A DNA stretch of 64,000 bases from CAMYMQ01 sp963730305 (GCA_963730305.1 CAVSRB010000002.1:62001-126000), one strand, 5' to 3'; shown: positions 21,767 to 32,247, numbered from the stretch's first letter. Notes: a model not told the origin generated them from the sequence alone. Made by a program: numbers and translations.

Positions 21767-22972
21767 TCAGCCGGCGACGCCGGCCTCGGCGGTCGTGGGC
21801 GTCCGCAACATTCGCAGCGAGACCACGGTCGCGATCAGCGCGGCGGCCGTCATCGCCCCGATCATCGGCCAGACCGTGCCGTTCTCCAGCACGCCGACGA
21901 TCTGGGCGAACACGGCGCTGATCGCCATCTGCAGGAAGGTGGTCAGCCCCGCGGCGGCGCCCGACGCGGTCGGGTCGACGTCCATCGCGCCGGCCATGCC
22001 GTTGGCGATGATCAGCCCCTGCAATGCCGCGACCAGCATGGCGGGTATGAACAGGACCACCGGCGACAGCGGCAGCACGGCCAGCATCGCCGCGCTGAGC
22101 ACGAGCGCGAACAGGCACGAGAAGACGCCGACCTCCATCAGCCGGTTCATGTGGACCCGCCGCAGCATCAGGGTCGACGCATAGTTGCCGACCATGAAGG
22201 ACAGGGAGACGCCGATGAACCATAGCCCGTAAGCCCGCGCCGGTTGATGCAGGACGTGAGACATCAGATAGGGCGCCGCGGCCAGGAAGGAAAAGAAGAT
22301 CGCCATCGCCATCGCCGACGGCAGGGCATACCCCCAGAAGGCCGGGATCCGCATCAGCCGGCGGATGCCGTCGAGCGCGCGGGCGTCGCCCCGGGTCGCG
22401 GCCGTGTTCGGGTTGGTCTCGCCCAGGAACAACAGGGTCGCCAGCGTGATCAGACCGGCGAAGATGGTCACGGCGACGAACACCGAGCGCCAGCCCAGCC
22501 CGTCGGTCAACAGCCCGCCGATGGTCGGCGACAGGGTCGAGCCGATCACCGTCGCCATGATCAGGTAGGACAACACCTTGGCCGTGTTGGTCGAGCCGTA
22601 GATGTCGCGCGCGATGGTGCGCGCCAGCACCATGCCGGCCGACGCGCCGCCGACCTGGACGATCCGGCCCACGATCAGGAGCCAGATGTTGTCGGAAAGC
22701 ATGCAGATGACGCTGCCGGCCAGGAACACCACCATGCCGATCAGCACCGTCGGCCGCCGGCCGTAGCGGTCCGACATCGGCCCATAGATCAGCGTCATGG
22801 TGGCGATCGACACCATCGCCAGGCTGAGCGCGAGCTGGACCACGCCGGTCGAGACGCCATAGGCCTCCTGGATCGCCGGCAGCGCCGGCAGCAGGGCATG
22901 CGTCGAGAACGACGGCGCGACGGACATCGCGGTCAGCAGCAAAAACACCATATGGCTGGGCCGCATGGACAT
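21767..22972 (-). CDS. Bcr/CflA-type multidrug MFS transporter
   Basis: This 12-helix drug:proton antiporter of 401 residues has MFS motif A (IYGPMSDRYGRRPTVLIGMV, about residues 60-80), an early segment ALLPALPAIQEAYGVS typical of the DHA1 Bcr/CflA group, and motif C-like sequence in helix 5. I chose the ATG at 22972 because it begins right before the first helix; the frame stays open further upstream without family similarity. It ends 7 bases before the ggt start on the same strand. Confidence 0.85.
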   Translation of the reverse strand: MSMRPSHMVFLLLTAMSVAPSFSTHALLPALPAIQEAYGVSTGVVQLALSLAMVSIATMTLIYGPMSDRYGRRPTVLIGMVVFLAGSVICMLSDNIWLLIVGRIVQVGGASAGMVLARTIARDIYGSTNTAKVLSYLIMATVIGSTLSPTIGGLLTDGLGWRSVFVAVTIFAGLITLATLLFLGETNPNTAATRGDARALDGIRRLMRIPAFWGYALPSAMAMAIFFSFLAAAPYLMSHVLHQPARAYGLWFIGVSLSFMVGNYASTLMLRRVHMNRLMEVGVFSCLFALVLSAAMLAVLPLSPVVLFIPAMLVAALQGLIIANGMAGAMDVDPTASGAAAGLTTFLQMAISAVFAQIVGVLENGTVWPMIGAMTAAALIATVVSLRMLRTPTTAEAGVAG

Positions 22973-23169
22973 GGATAGGTCTTTTCTGTTCGGGTCCAGC
23001 CGCTTTGCCGCCCGGACACGCCCGACGGGGCTGCCGCAGGCGATCAGGCGGGCAAGCGGACCTGCGCGAGCATCGCGCAAAGATGAATACGAATGTTACC
23101 GTTGAATATAGGGGCTGCGCGCCGCCTAAGTCATGCCTTGCGCGCGCAGGCCATATGCGCCCGCCCGGC

Positions 23170-24252
<1,083 letters not shown>

Positions 24253-24268
24253 TGGTGCTCCAGCGGGT

Positions 24269-24781
24269 TCAGGCGGGGACGGCCCCATCGTGCCCGATCG
24301 CGTCGAGCTGCTTCTGGAGGCCGAGGCTGTCGATCGAGGTCATCGGCAGGTTGATGAAGATCCCGATCCGGTTGTCGAGCATCCGGAACGCTTCGGCGAA
24401 GGCGGCGCGCTTCTCGGCCTCGTTGCCCTCGACGGCGGCCGGGTCGGGCACGCCCCAGTGGGCGGTCATCGGCTGGCCCGGCCAGACGGGACAGACCTCG
24501 TTGGCGGCGTTGTCGCAGACCGTGAAGACGAAATCCATCTTCGGCGCGTCAGGGCCGGCGAACTCCTCCCAGCTCTTCGAGCGCAGGCCGTCGGTGACGA
24601 AGTTGAGGTTCTTCAACAGCTCGAGCGCGTGGGGATTGACCGTGCCGGCCGGCTGGCTGCCGGCACTGTAGGCCCTGAACCGGCCCTGGCCGTCCCGATT
24701 GAGGATCGCCTCGGCGATGATGCTGCGCGCCGAGTTGCCGGTGCACAGGAACAGGACGTTGTAGATCTTGTCGGCGGACAT
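24269..24781 (-). CDS. arsC: Arsenate reductase ArsC, thioredoxin-coupled (LMW phosphatase fold)
   Basis: The product reduces arsenate to arsenite for export. The 170-residue protein begins with the phosphatase P-loop (NVLFLCTGNSARSIIAEAIL). It has the second Cys in FVFTVCDNAANEVCPVWPG and the Asp of the WGVPDPAAVEG loop. These mark the LMW-phosphatase class rather than the glutaredoxin class. The ATG at 24781 is preferred over an in-frame ATG 20 codons upstream because it fits the family N-terminus. Confidence 0.93.
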   Translation of the reverse strand: MSADKIYNVLFLCTGNSARSIIAEAILNRDGQGRFRAYSAGSQPAGTVNPHALELLKNLNFVTDGLRSKSWEEFAGPDAPKMDFVFTVCDNAANEVCPVWPGQPMTAHWGVPDPAAVEGNEAEKRAAFAEAFRMLDNRIGIFINLPMTSIDSLGLQKQLDAIGHDGAVPA

Positions 24782-24862
24782 GGCCGCGTCTCCCGGTTGG
24801 GGTTCCGAAGGCGTCGGAACCGTGTCACCGTTCCGTTTCACGATTATGACGAGTCGGCGACA

Positions 24863-25351
24863 TCAGCCGCAGCAGGCGCCGCCGCCCGCGGCGGTCTTGT
24901 CCGCGGTCCCCGCCTGGGCCGCGTCGGGCCGCAGCGCGTCGATGGTGTGGTCGCGCTCGGCGTCCGGGCCCATGGTGTCGGCGCGGCCGGTGCGGCGGAA
25001 CGTCTCCCAGATCACGCCGTCCGGGTCGCTCGACCAGCTCTTCTCGCCGACGGCGTAGCAGCAGGGCTGGCCCTTCTCCTCGAACACGCCCTGTTCGGCC
25101 GCCTTGAGCCGGGCGGTGATGTCGGCCAGCTCGTCCTCGTCGGTCACCTGGAGGCCGACATGGTTGATCCCGGCCGGCCGCTCACGCCCGTCGTTCGTCG
25201 TCGAGATCGCCAGGTTGACGCTCGGGTCGTCGAGGTTCCATTGGGCGTAGTCGGCCCGCGACACGTCGGGCGCGACGCCGAGCAGGGTCTCGTAGAAGCG
25301 GGTCGAGACGGCGAGGTCGTCGACCCGGATATGCAGGTGCAGGCGTTTCAT
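24863..25351 (-). CDS. arsI: ArsI/CadI-family dioxygenase (organoarsenical C-As lyase type)
   Basis: This is a vicinal-oxygen-chelate (glyoxalase-like) protein of 162 residues. ArsI cleaves the carbon-arsenic bond of trivalent organoarsenicals such as methylarsenite. The N-terminal metal-ligand strand LHLHIRVDDL, the central INHVGLQV strand and the adjacent cysteines in QPCCYAVGEKSW that bind the arsenical are visible. The C-terminus ends in further cysteines (GGGACCG). Its ATG overlaps the arsR stop. CadI-like cadmium-response proteins are close relatives, but operon position favours ArsI. Confidence 0.87.
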   Translation of the reverse strand: MKRLHLHIRVDDLAVSTRFYETLLGVAPDVSRADYAQWNLDDPSVNLAISTTNDGRERPAGINHVGLQVTDEDELADITARLKAAEQGVFEEKGQPCCYAVGEKSWSSDPDGVIWETFRRTGRADTMGPDAERDHTIDALRPDAAQAGTADKTAAGGGACCG

Positions 25352-25710
25352 CGCGAGGCTCCAGTGTCTCGTCGCGGGGTATCGGAGGCTGCTAAGCCGG
25401 CGGCGACCGGGGCGCAGATCTCGGGCCGGCCCTGGCAGCAGTCCTCGGTCAGGAAGGCGAGCAGGTCGCGCACCCCGCCATAGTCGGCGGCGTAGAAGAT
25501 CTGGCGCTGGACCCGCCACGACTGCAGCAGGCCTGCGCGCTCCAGGATGCCCAGGTGCGACGAGAGGGTCGACGGCGCGACTTCCAGGGTCCGGGCGATC
25601 GCGCCGGCGGTCATCCCGGCTGCGCCGGCCTTGACCAGCAGCCGGAACACGGCGAGCCGGGTCTCCTGCGCGAGCGCCCCCAGGGCTTCGATGGCTGTAT
25701 TAGATTCCAT
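25348..25710 (-). CDS. arsR: ArsR-family arsenic-responsive repressor
   Basis: This 120-residue winged-helix repressor heads the ars operon. It begins IEALGALAQETRLAVFRLLV, has the recognition helix region VAPSTLSSHLGILERAGLL, and a C-terminal cysteine cluster (LTEDCCQGRPEIC, about residues 89-101) that is a likely arsenite site. Cys placement near the C-terminus differs from the E. coli CVCDLC helix-4 site. Its start codon falls inside the operator palindrome, so the transcript may be leaderless or the operator may extend into the coding sequence. Confidence 0.9.
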   Translation of the reverse strand: MESNTAIEALGALAQETRLAVFRLLVKAGAAGMTAGAIARTLEVAPSTLSSHLGILERAGLLQSWRVQRQIFYAADYGGVRDLLAFLTEDCCQGRPEICAPVAAGLAASDTPRRDTGASR

Positions 25711-25732
25711 ATTTCGACGAATATCGAAATAT
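25709..25732. promoter_or_regulatory. ArsR operator (inverted repeat)
   Basis: Arms atatttcga and tcgaaatat are 9-base perfect inverted repeats separated by cgaata. The TTCGA-rich dyad is typical of ArsR operators. The left arm overlaps the arsR start codon (25708-25710). Confidence 0.85.
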
Positions 25733-25780
25733 TATCCGAAGTCAAGCGGGAAGATGCCGGGGCGGGTCGCGAGACGCGGA

Positions 25781-26576
25781 TCAGCGAGGCTCGACGTCGA
25801 GCCGGTGGGCCACGCCGTCGAGCCCGTCGCCGGCCGCGGGGTAGCGGTCGAGCACCAGCGGGTCGTGGCCGGGGACGACGAAGGCGGGGTCGTCGGCCAG
25901 CGCGGTCGCGGTGTCGAGCGCCCGCAGGTAGGCGCCGACGTCGTAGACGATCGGAGAACGGGCGGCGGTCCCGGAGGTTCTCGTAATAATGCGCCGCGTC
26001 GGAGGCGAGCACGATCCAGCCGATCCTCGTGTGGACGCGGACGATCTGGAGCCCGCCGGTGTGGCCGCCGACCCGGTGCAGGGTCAGCCCCGGGGCCAGT
26101 TCCGTATCGCCGTCGTGGAAGGCGACCCGGCGGTCGAACACGCGGTGGACCATCTGGGCGACGTGCTCGGCCTCGAAGGCGTGGCCGATCGCAGGCTCGG
26201 CCATGTTGCGCCCGGTCGCGAAGGCCATCTCGGCGTCCTGCAGGTGGAAGCGCGCCTGCGGGAAGGCGGCGAAGCCGCCGATATGGTCGTAGTGCAGGTG
26301 GGTGACGATCACGTCCGCCGCCGCGCCGGCGTCGATGCCGACCGTCGCGAGGCCGTCGGCGACCGGCCGCAGCAACTCGCGGTCGCGCTTCTTGGCATCG
26401 GCCGCGGTGAAGCCGGTGTCGACCACCCAGCTTCGGTCGGGGCCGACCACGGCCCAGACGAAATAGTCCATCGGCATCGGCCCGTCGTGGGGATCGCCGC
26501 CGACGAACATCTCGGTGCGCCGGCCGACCCGTGTCGCGTAGCGCACGGCGTAGACTGCATAGTCGGGAAGCGTCAC
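25781..26576 (-). pseudogene. Metallo-beta-lactamase-fold hydrolase, AHL-lactonase-like (frameshifted as sequenced)
   Basis: The frame from a GTG at 26576 (strong GGAGG 9 bases upstream) contains the metal motif VIVTHLHYDHIGGFAAFP, then GGHTGGLQIVRV and LASDAAHYYENL. These features match the N-acyl-homoserine-lactonase/AttM-like branch. The end (VPGHDPLVLDRYPA) is in another frame and stops at 25781. One C removed near 25952-25954 (TCTCCGATCG to TCTCGATCG) gives RPFSIVYDVGAYL and a 264-residue protein. The substrate, whether lactone or another ester, cannot be told. The break looks like a sequence error. Confidence 0.82.
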
Positions 26577-26664
26577 GGCAGCTTTCCTCCGCTGGACGAG
26601 GGACGGGCGCTCCGCGATGGTAGTGTGCCTGCACCCGACGACCAACAGCCAAGAGGAAACCACC

Positions 26665-27060
26665 ATGACCGACGATACCTACGAAGGCGGCCTCGCCGTC
26701 CGCCGCGAGGTCCTGGGCGCTGACTATGTCGACGCCTCGCTCGCCCGAGCCGACGGCTTCACCGCGCCGTTCCAGAAATGGGTGACCGAGCAATGCTGGG
26801 GCGCGTTGTGGACCCGGGAGGAATTGAGCCGCCGCGACCGCAGCCTGGTCAACGTCGGCATCCTGTGCGCGCTCAACCGGTCGGAGGAGCTCAAGCTCCA
26901 CCTGCGCGGCGCGCTCAACAACGGCGTCACCGTCGAGGAGATCCGCGAGGTGATGCTCCAGGTCTCGGTCTATTGCGGCTTCCCCGCCGCGGTCACCGGC
27001 ATCCGCGTCGCCAGCGAGCTGTTCAAGGAGGACGGCGTCGACGTCGGCCCCAAGCCGTGA
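26665..27060 (+). CDS. Carboxymuconolactone decarboxylase (CMD) family protein
   Basis: The 131-residue protein resembles the PcaC type: GFTAPFQKWVTEQCWGALWT, RSLVNVGILCALNRSEELKL and a C-terminal segment VTVEEIREVMLQVSVYCGFP. PcaC decarboxylates 4-carboxymuconolactone in the protocatechuate branch of the beta-ketoadipate pathway, but the family is broad. The start at 26665 has AGAGGAAACCACC in front. Its stop overlaps a GTG that begins the next gene, suggesting an operon. Confidence 0.85.
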   Translation: MTDDTYEGGLAVRREVLGADYVDASLARADGFTAPFQKWVTEQCWGALWTREELSRRDRSLVNVGILCALNRSEELKLHLRGALNNGVTVEEIREVMLQVSVYCGFPAAVTGIRVASELFKEDGVDVGPKP

Positions 27061-27940
27061 CGGAGCCGCCTGCGACGGGCTCGTCTACGGCTTCATCGGC
27101 CTCGGCCAGATGGGCGGGCCGATGGCGGCCAACCTGGCGAAGAGCGGCGTGCCGATGGTCGTCTTCGACAAGGCGGGCGCCGAGGGCCGCGCCCCGCCGG
27201 GCGCCGACGAGGCCGCGTCGGCCGCCGACGTCGCGCGCCGGGTCGACGCGATCTTCCTGAGCCTGCCCGACGGCCCCGTCGTCGATGCGGTGGTCGGCGA
27301 GATCGCCGCGGCAGCCGGCCGGCGCGCGACGACGGTGATCGACCTGTCGACGGTCGGCATCGACGCCGCGCGGCGCGCCGCCGAACGATGCGCCCAAGCG
27401 GGGATGACCTACGTCGACTGTCCGGTCAGCGGCGGCCGGGCCGGCGCGGTGGCGGCGACCATCGCCGTCATGTGGGCGGGGCCGTCCGACCTGCTGGCGG
27501 TCCACCGGCCGGCGCTCGGCGCGATCGCCCGGAACGTCTTCCATGTCGGCGACGCCCCCGGTCAGGGGCAGGCGATGAAGCTGCTCAACAACTTCCTGTC
27601 GGCGACCGCGACCGCGGCGACCGGCGAGGCGATGCTGTTCGGCCTGTCGCAGGGGCTCGACCTCGAGACCATGCTCGCCGTGGTCAACGTCTCGACCGGC
27701 GAGAGCTACGCCTCGCGGGAGAAATTCACCAAGCGGGTGCTGACGGGAACCTTCGATTCGGGCTTCGCCACCGCGCTGATGGCCAAGGACGTGACGCTCT
27801 ACGCGGACTCGGTCGCGGCCGCCGGCACGCCCGCCGACCAGGCGACGCTCACCGCCGACCTGTGGCGCCGCGCCGACGCGGCGCTGCCGGGCAGCGACCA
27901 CGTGGAGATGTACAAGTACCAGCGAGACGGGGCGGGGTAG
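27057..27940 (+). pseudogene. NAD-binding beta-hydroxyacid dehydrogenase (3-HIBADH/GarR-like), 5' frameshift likely
   Basis: The main frame has an ATG only at 27110, inside the Rossmann motif GFIGLGQMGGPMAANL that begins just upstream. Translation coupled to the preceding gene would start at GTG 27057, which is in another frame. Two single-base insertions or one deletion between 27057 and 27083 would reconcile them and give about 293 residues, the family size. Other motifs are VIDLSTVGIDAARRA, DCPVSGGRAGAVAATI and the catalytic Lys region GQAMKLLNNFL. The family reduces or oxidises short beta-hydroxyacids such as tartronate semialdehyde; the substrate here is unknown. If no error exists, translation from 27110 would lack the first strand. 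Confidence 0.75.
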
Positions 27941-27949
27941 GTTTCGCCG

Positions 27950-29773
27950 CTACGCGACCTCGGCGCGCTTCGACTGGCGCTTGCGCTCGTGGGGGTCGAG
28001 CCAGCGCTTGCGCAGACGGATCGCCTTGGGCGTGACCTCGACCAGCTCGTCGTCCGAAATGTAGGCCAGCGCCTTCTCCAGGGTCAGCCGGATCGGCGTG
28101 GTCAGGTCGACGGCCTCGTCCTTGCCCGACGCGCGCATGTTGGTGAGCTGCTTGCCCTTGAGCGGGTTGACCTCGAGGTCGTTGCCGCGGCTGTGCTCGC
28201 CGATGATCATGCCGCCGTAGACCGGCTCGCCCGCGCCGATGAACATCGGGCCGCGGTCCTCCAGGTTCCACAGGGCGTAGGCCACCGACTTGCCGGTTTC
28301 CAGCGAGACCAGCACGCCGTTGCGCCGGCCCTGGATCGGGCCCTTGTAGGGGGCGTAGCCGTGGAACACCCGGTTCATCACGCCGGTGCCGCGGGTGTCG
28401 GTCAGGAAGTCGCCGTGATAGCCGATCAGGGCGCGCGACGGCGCGTGGAACACGATCCGGGTCTTGCCGCCGCCGGCCGAGCGCATGTCGACCAGCTCGG
28501 CGCGGCGCTCGCCGAGGGTCTCGACCACGGTGCCGGCATATTCCTCGTCGACGTCGACCACGACCTCCTCGATCGGCTCCAGCCGCTGGCCGGTCTCCGG
28601 GTCGGTCTTGAACAGCACGCGCGGGCGGCTGATCGACAGCTCGAAGCCCTCGCGGCGCATGGTCTCGATCAGCACGGCGAGCTGCAGCTCGCCGCGGCCG
28701 GCGACCTCGAAGGCGTCCTTGGTCTCGGCCTGGCTGACCTTGATGGCGACGTTGCCCTCGGCCTCGCGGGCGAGCCGGTCGCCGATCAGCCGCGAGGTGA
28801 CCTTGTCGCCCTCCTTGCCGGCGAGCGGCGAATCGTTGATCGAGAAGGTCATCGCCAGGGTCGGCGGGTCGATCGGCTGGGCCGGGATCGCCTCGGTCAC
28901 GTCGGTGGCGCAGATGGTGTCGGCCACCGTGGCGTTCGGCAGCCCGGCGATGGCGACGATGTCGCCCGCCTCGGCCTCGTCGACCGGCACCCGCTCCAGC
29001 CCGCGGAACGAGAGCAGCTTGGTCAGCCGCGCCCGCTCGATCTCCTTGCCGTCGCGGTGCAGCGCCTTGACCGTCTCGTTGACCTTGATCCGGCCCGATT
29101 CGATCCGGCCGGTCAGGATGCGGCCGAGGAAGGGGTCGGCCTCCAGCGTCGTCGCCAGCATCTTGAACGGCCCGTCGGAATCGACCGACGGCGCCGGCAC
29201 GTGGCGGACGATCAGCTCGAACAGCGGCGCGACGCTGTCCTTGGGGCCCTCGGGCGCCTCGGCGACCCAGCCGTCCTTGGCCGAGCCGAACAGGGTCGGG
29301 AAGTCGAGCTGCGCGTCGTTGGCGTCGAGCGCCGCGAACAGGTCGAACACCTCGTCGTGGACCGCGTGGGCGCGCTGCTCGGGCTTGTCGACCTTGTTGA
29401 TCAGGACGATCGGGCGCAGCCCCAGGCGCAGCGCCTTGCCGAGCACGAACTTGGTCTGCGGCATCGGCCCCTCGGCGGCGTCGACCAGCAGGATGACGCC
29501 GTCGACCATCGACAGGATGCGCTCGACCTCGCCGCCGAAGTCGGCGTGGCCGGGCGTGTCGACGATGTTGATGCGCACGTCGTTCCAGGCGACCGAGGTG
29601 CACTTGGCGAGGATGGTGATGCCCCGCTCGCGCTCCAGGTCGTTCGAATCCATCGCGCGCTCCTGCACCCGCTGGTTGGCGCGGAAGGTGCCGCTCTGTT
29701 GCAGCAGGCGGTCGACCAGCGTGGTCTTGCCGTGGTCGACATGCGCGATGATCGCGACGTTCCGAATGGACAT
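27950..29773 (-). CDS. typA: Translational GTPase TypA/BipA
   Basis: TypA is a ribosome-binding GTPase needed for ribosome assembly and growth under stress. The 607-residue protein has G1 (AHVDHGKTTL), G2 (ERERGITI), G3 (DTPGHADF) and G4 (NKVDKP), EF-Tu-like domain 2, EF-G-like domains III and V, and the TypA-specific C-terminus (GYAPYKGPIQGRRNGVLVS, NDLEVNPLKGKQLTNMRASG). It is intact and convergent with the dehydrogenase gene, 9 bases apart. Confidence 0.96.
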   Translation of the reverse strand: MSIRNVAIIAHVDHGKTTLVDRLLQQSGTFRANQRVQERAMDSNDLERERGITILAKCTSVAWNDVRINIVDTPGHADFGGEVERILSMVDGVILLVDAAEGPMPQTKFVLGKALRLGLRPIVLINKVDKPEQRAHAVHDEVFDLFAALDANDAQLDFPTLFGSAKDGWVAEAPEGPKDSVAPLFELIVRHVPAPSVDSDGPFKMLATTLEADPFLGRILTGRIESGRIKVNETVKALHRDGKEIERARLTKLLSFRGLERVPVDEAEAGDIVAIAGLPNATVADTICATDVTEAIPAQPIDPPTLAMTFSINDSPLAGKEGDKVTSRLIGDRLAREAEGNVAIKVSQAETKDAFEVAGRGELQLAVLIETMRREGFELSISRPRVLFKTDPETGQRLEPIEEVVVDVDEEYAGTVVETLGERRAELVDMRSAGGGKTRIVFHAPSRALIGYHGDFLTDTRGTGVMNRVFHGYAPYKGPIQGRRNGVLVSLETGKSVAYALWNLEDRGPMFIGAGEPVYGGMIIGEHSRGNDLEVNPLKGKQLTNMRASGKDEAVDLTTPIRLTLEKALAYISDDELVEVTPKAIRLRKRWLDPHERKRQSKRAEVA

Positions 29774-29862
29774 CTGTTTTCCAAAAAAGAAAGGGGCCCG
29801 GATTGTCCGCTAGATAAGGCGCTATTGTGCGCCGCACAAGAGGCGTGTGCGCTCGCCGCGCG

Positions 29863-30696
29863 CTAGACCATGTGCCACTTCCTGCAGTGGGGGCAGGGTT
29901 CGTAGCGCCTGAACAGCAGGTTCAGGCCGACGATCGTCGGCGTGTAGCGCTCGCCGCAGCCGGGGCAGGTGCGCTCGCCGCCGAGCAGGGTCTTCACGCC
30001 CGAGCGCCCGCCGCGCATGAAGACCAGCGCCGTCGACATCCCGATCACCATCACCACGATCCACAGCAGGCTGATCTGGATCCACGCCCCGCGGTCGAGC
30101 CCCATCGGCGCGATCGACCCGAGGTAGATCGGGAAGTTGAGCAGGTAATGGAGGACCATCGCGACCAGGATCCCCCAGCGGTGGCCCCGGCACCACAGCC
30201 ACACCGCCGTCGCCGTGATCGCGCCGTGGAGGAAGCAGACCAGCACGCGCTCGATCAGGAAGCCGGTGAAGATGTACCAGGGCGCGGCCGCCATCTGAGG
30301 GTTGTGGGTCACGATCAGCCAGGCGATGAAGGCGATCTCGCCCAGCCCGAAGCCGAGGCCGAGCGCGAGCCCGGTCAGGATCGCGTTCTTCTGCGAGACC
30401 TTGCGGAAGAAGAAGGGCAGCACGAGCGGCAGCAGCTTGGCCGGCTCCTCGGTCAGCGGCGCGTACCACGACGCGACGAAGCCGTAGAGCCCGGCGTCGA
30501 GCCCGAGCGCACGCACCCCGGCGTCGATCGGCTGGCGGATCAACACGAAGAACAGCGCGCTCATCGGCAGCTCGAGCGCGATCAGGAGCAACAGGGTCGG
30601 GCGATAGGCGCGCGGCGCCAGCAGCAGCACCAGGCCGCCGATCAGCAGGGCCGCAGCGCCCGCCGCGACGATCGCCATGACGTAGAGGCCGGGCAT
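29863..30696 (-). CDS. PrsW-like intramembrane protease homologue with C-terminal zinc ribbon
   Basis: This is a polytopic protein of 277 residues from the ATG at 30696. About seven hydrophobic helices carry motifs of the PrsW/CPBP superfamily of glutamic intramembrane proteases: WYAPLTEEPAKLLPLV (paired Glu), GFGLGEIAFIAWL (second Glu), FLHGAITATAVW and HYLLNFP (histidines). The last 45 residues are soluble and hold two CxxC pairs (CPGCGERY and CPHCRKWH), a zinc ribbon. PrsW cleaves anti-sigma factors in Bacillus; the target here is unknown. It lies upstream of typA on the same strand. Confidence 0.7.
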   Translation of the reverse strand: MPGLYVMAIVAAGAAALLIGGLVLLLAPRAYRPTLLLLIALELPMSALFFVLIRQPIDAGVRALGLDAGLYGFVASWYAPLTEEPAKLLPLVLPFFFRKVSQKNAILTGLALGLGFGLGEIAFIAWLIVTHNPQMAAAPWYIFTGFLIERVLVCFLHGAITATAVWLWCRGHRWGILVAMVLHYLLNFPIYLGSIAPMGLDRGAWIQISLLWIVVMVIGMSTALVFMRGGRSGVKTLLGGERTCPGCGERYTPTIVGLNLLFRRYEPCPHCRKWHMV

Positions 30697-30862
30697 GGGC
30701 GTCGCTCCCCTCGTTGGCGCCCCGGCGACGAGGCCGCACGAAGTGTGCCACGAAGGGCGCGCCGCGGCCATAAGCGACGGGTTGCCGTCGTCGCGACCCG
30801 CTCACCTCTCTCTTACCCGAAGTCGGGAGCGTTTCTTCGGCCGCTCCAGCATCGGCTCCGGC

Positions 30863-30975
30863 TCATCCTGAGGTGCTCGCGAAGCGAGCCTCGAAGGACG
30901 AGCCGTCGCGCGGTGCAGTCACCTTGCCCGTCATCGCATCCTTCGAGGCCGCCTGACGGCGGCACCTCAGGATGA
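30863..30975. repeat. Palindromic intergenic repeat, family A (inverted pair)
   Basis: The copy at 30863-30899 (tcatcctgaggtgctcgcga ... cctcgaaggac) and the copy at 30937-30975 (catccttcgaggccgcc ... cctcaggatga) are inverted relative to each other. Each is itself a hairpin. The same family occurs near 60.3 and 61.05 kb. Confidence 0.85.
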
Positions 30976-31217
30976 GCGCATAGATGACGTGAGGAAGCAT
31001 TCCGAGCCTTGCAATCTCGGCCCGGAATAGACATTTATTCCTTGAACTGTCGAACGCCAATCGGTCACGACGCCCGCGCCTGGCTACCCGCTCTCCGGTG
31101 CGCTCTCGCCCGGGAGCCATTTCCGATCCGGGAGCGACACAACCTACATCCCCGGACGGCCGCGGGCCGATCCCCGGGCCCAGCCAAGCCGGCCCCGTCC
31201 CGAAAAAGCTAACCAAG

Positions 31218-31237
31218 GATAACCGATGATAACCTTC
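31218..31237. repeat. GATAACC short repeat, copy 1
   Basis: The sequence gataaccgatgataaccttc is the exact reverse complement of 48321-48340. Each copy is built of 7-base GGTTATC units spaced 10 bases apart. Confidence 0.75.
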
Positions 31238-31297
31238 GCGCGTTTTGCGCCCGCCGGCGCTCTTATCGCGCGCACTCGCTCGCCGGCGCGGGGCGGT

Positions 31298-32167
31298 CTA
31301 GCCGAGGCCCATCTGGGCCAGGATCGCCTTGGTCATCGGGCTGTCGGCATTCATGAACTCGTTGCCGACGGCGAAATGGTCGAGGCCGGGCAGGGGCACG
31401 TAGGTGACGTCGACGCCGTGACCCTTGAGCGCCTCGATATAGGCGTCGCTCTGCTCGTGGAAGCCGATCGGGTCGTCGCCGCCGTAGCTGACGATCACCG
31501 GGCACTTGTATTTCGGCGGCAGGTTGAACAGCGGCGAGTTGCGCAGGGTCGCCTGCTCGGAGAGCTGGAGCCATTCGTTGGTGAAGGCGTGGCTCAGCGG
31601 GCGCAGGTCGAACAGGCCGCTCAACGGCGCGGCGCCCTTGACCACGTCCGGCGGCAGGCCGTAGTCGGCCTCCCAGTCGGTCGCCAGCATCATGCCGGTC
31701 AGGTGGCCGCCGGCCGAGTGGCCGGAGATGTAGAGCCGCCGCGGGTCGCCGCCGTAGAGGTGGGCGTTGCGGTAGGCCCAGGCGATGAAGTCGCGGCACT
31801 GGCGCACGATCACGTCGAGATGGACGTCGGGGGCCAGCGAATAGGTGTTGACCATCACGGTCGCCCCGGCGGGCGTGAGCACGTCGGCGACGTAGCTGTT
31901 CTCGTCCTTGGTCAGCATCCGCCAGTAGCCGCCGTGGATGAACAGGTGGACCGGGGCGCCGGCCTCCTTGGCCGGGAAGATGTCGCAGACCTGGTCGCGG
32001 TGCGGGCCGTAGGCGACGTCGCGCGGGCCGGGCAGGGCCTTGCGCGTCCGCTCGCTGTTGGCCGCGAAGCCGGGCAGATAGACGCCTTCGAAGTCCGGCA
32101 CCGACTCGCGCGCGTTGTAGGCCGCGTCGAGCTCTTCCTGCGTGCGGTCGCCATAGACCTTGGTCAT
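31298..32167 (-). CDS. Alpha/beta hydrolase, arylformamidase/esterase-like
   Basis: The 289-residue protein has the oxyanion motif HLFIHGGYWRML, the nucleophile elbow ISGHSAGGHLTGMML, the acid in YGGDDPIGFHEQSD and the catalytic His in LPGLDHFAVGNEF. HGGYW is typical of bacterial kynurenine formamidase and BD-FAE-like esterases. The substrate cannot be inferred; no kynurenine genes are nearby. It faces away from the LLM monooxygenase gene at 32465 across a repeat-bearing gap. Confidence 0.85.
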   Translation of the reverse strand: MTKVYGDRTQEELDAAYNARESVPDFEGVYLPGFAANSERTRKALPGPRDVAYGPHRDQVCDIFPAKEAGAPVHLFIHGGYWRMLTKDENSYVADVLTPAGATVMVNTYSLAPDVHLDVIVRQCRDFIAWAYRNAHLYGGDPRRLYISGHSAGGHLTGMMLATDWEADYGLPPDVVKGAAPLSGLFDLRPLSHAFTNEWLQLSEQATLRNSPLFNLPPKYKCPVIVSYGGDDPIGFHEQSDAYIEALKGHGVDVTYVPLPGLDHFAVGNEFMNADSPMTKAILAQMGLG

Positions 32168-32247
32168 CGATGTCTCTCCCCCTGGTGTCGCGGAATTCGG
32201 TGGCGGCGATTGTTAACCGGCGCGGTGCCGCGGCGCAATCGGCGGCG

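Larger units (their letters stand above)
30697..31297. other. 600-base intergenic region with palindromic repeats
   Basis: No gene is supported here. It holds a pair of inverted copies of the CATCCTTCGAG...CTCAGGATGA repeat at 30863-30975 and one copy of the GATAACC repeat at 31218-31237. Between them lies low-information GC-rich sequence. It separates the PrsW-like gene from an alpha/beta hydrolase gene whose 3' end faces it. Confidence 0.7.
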
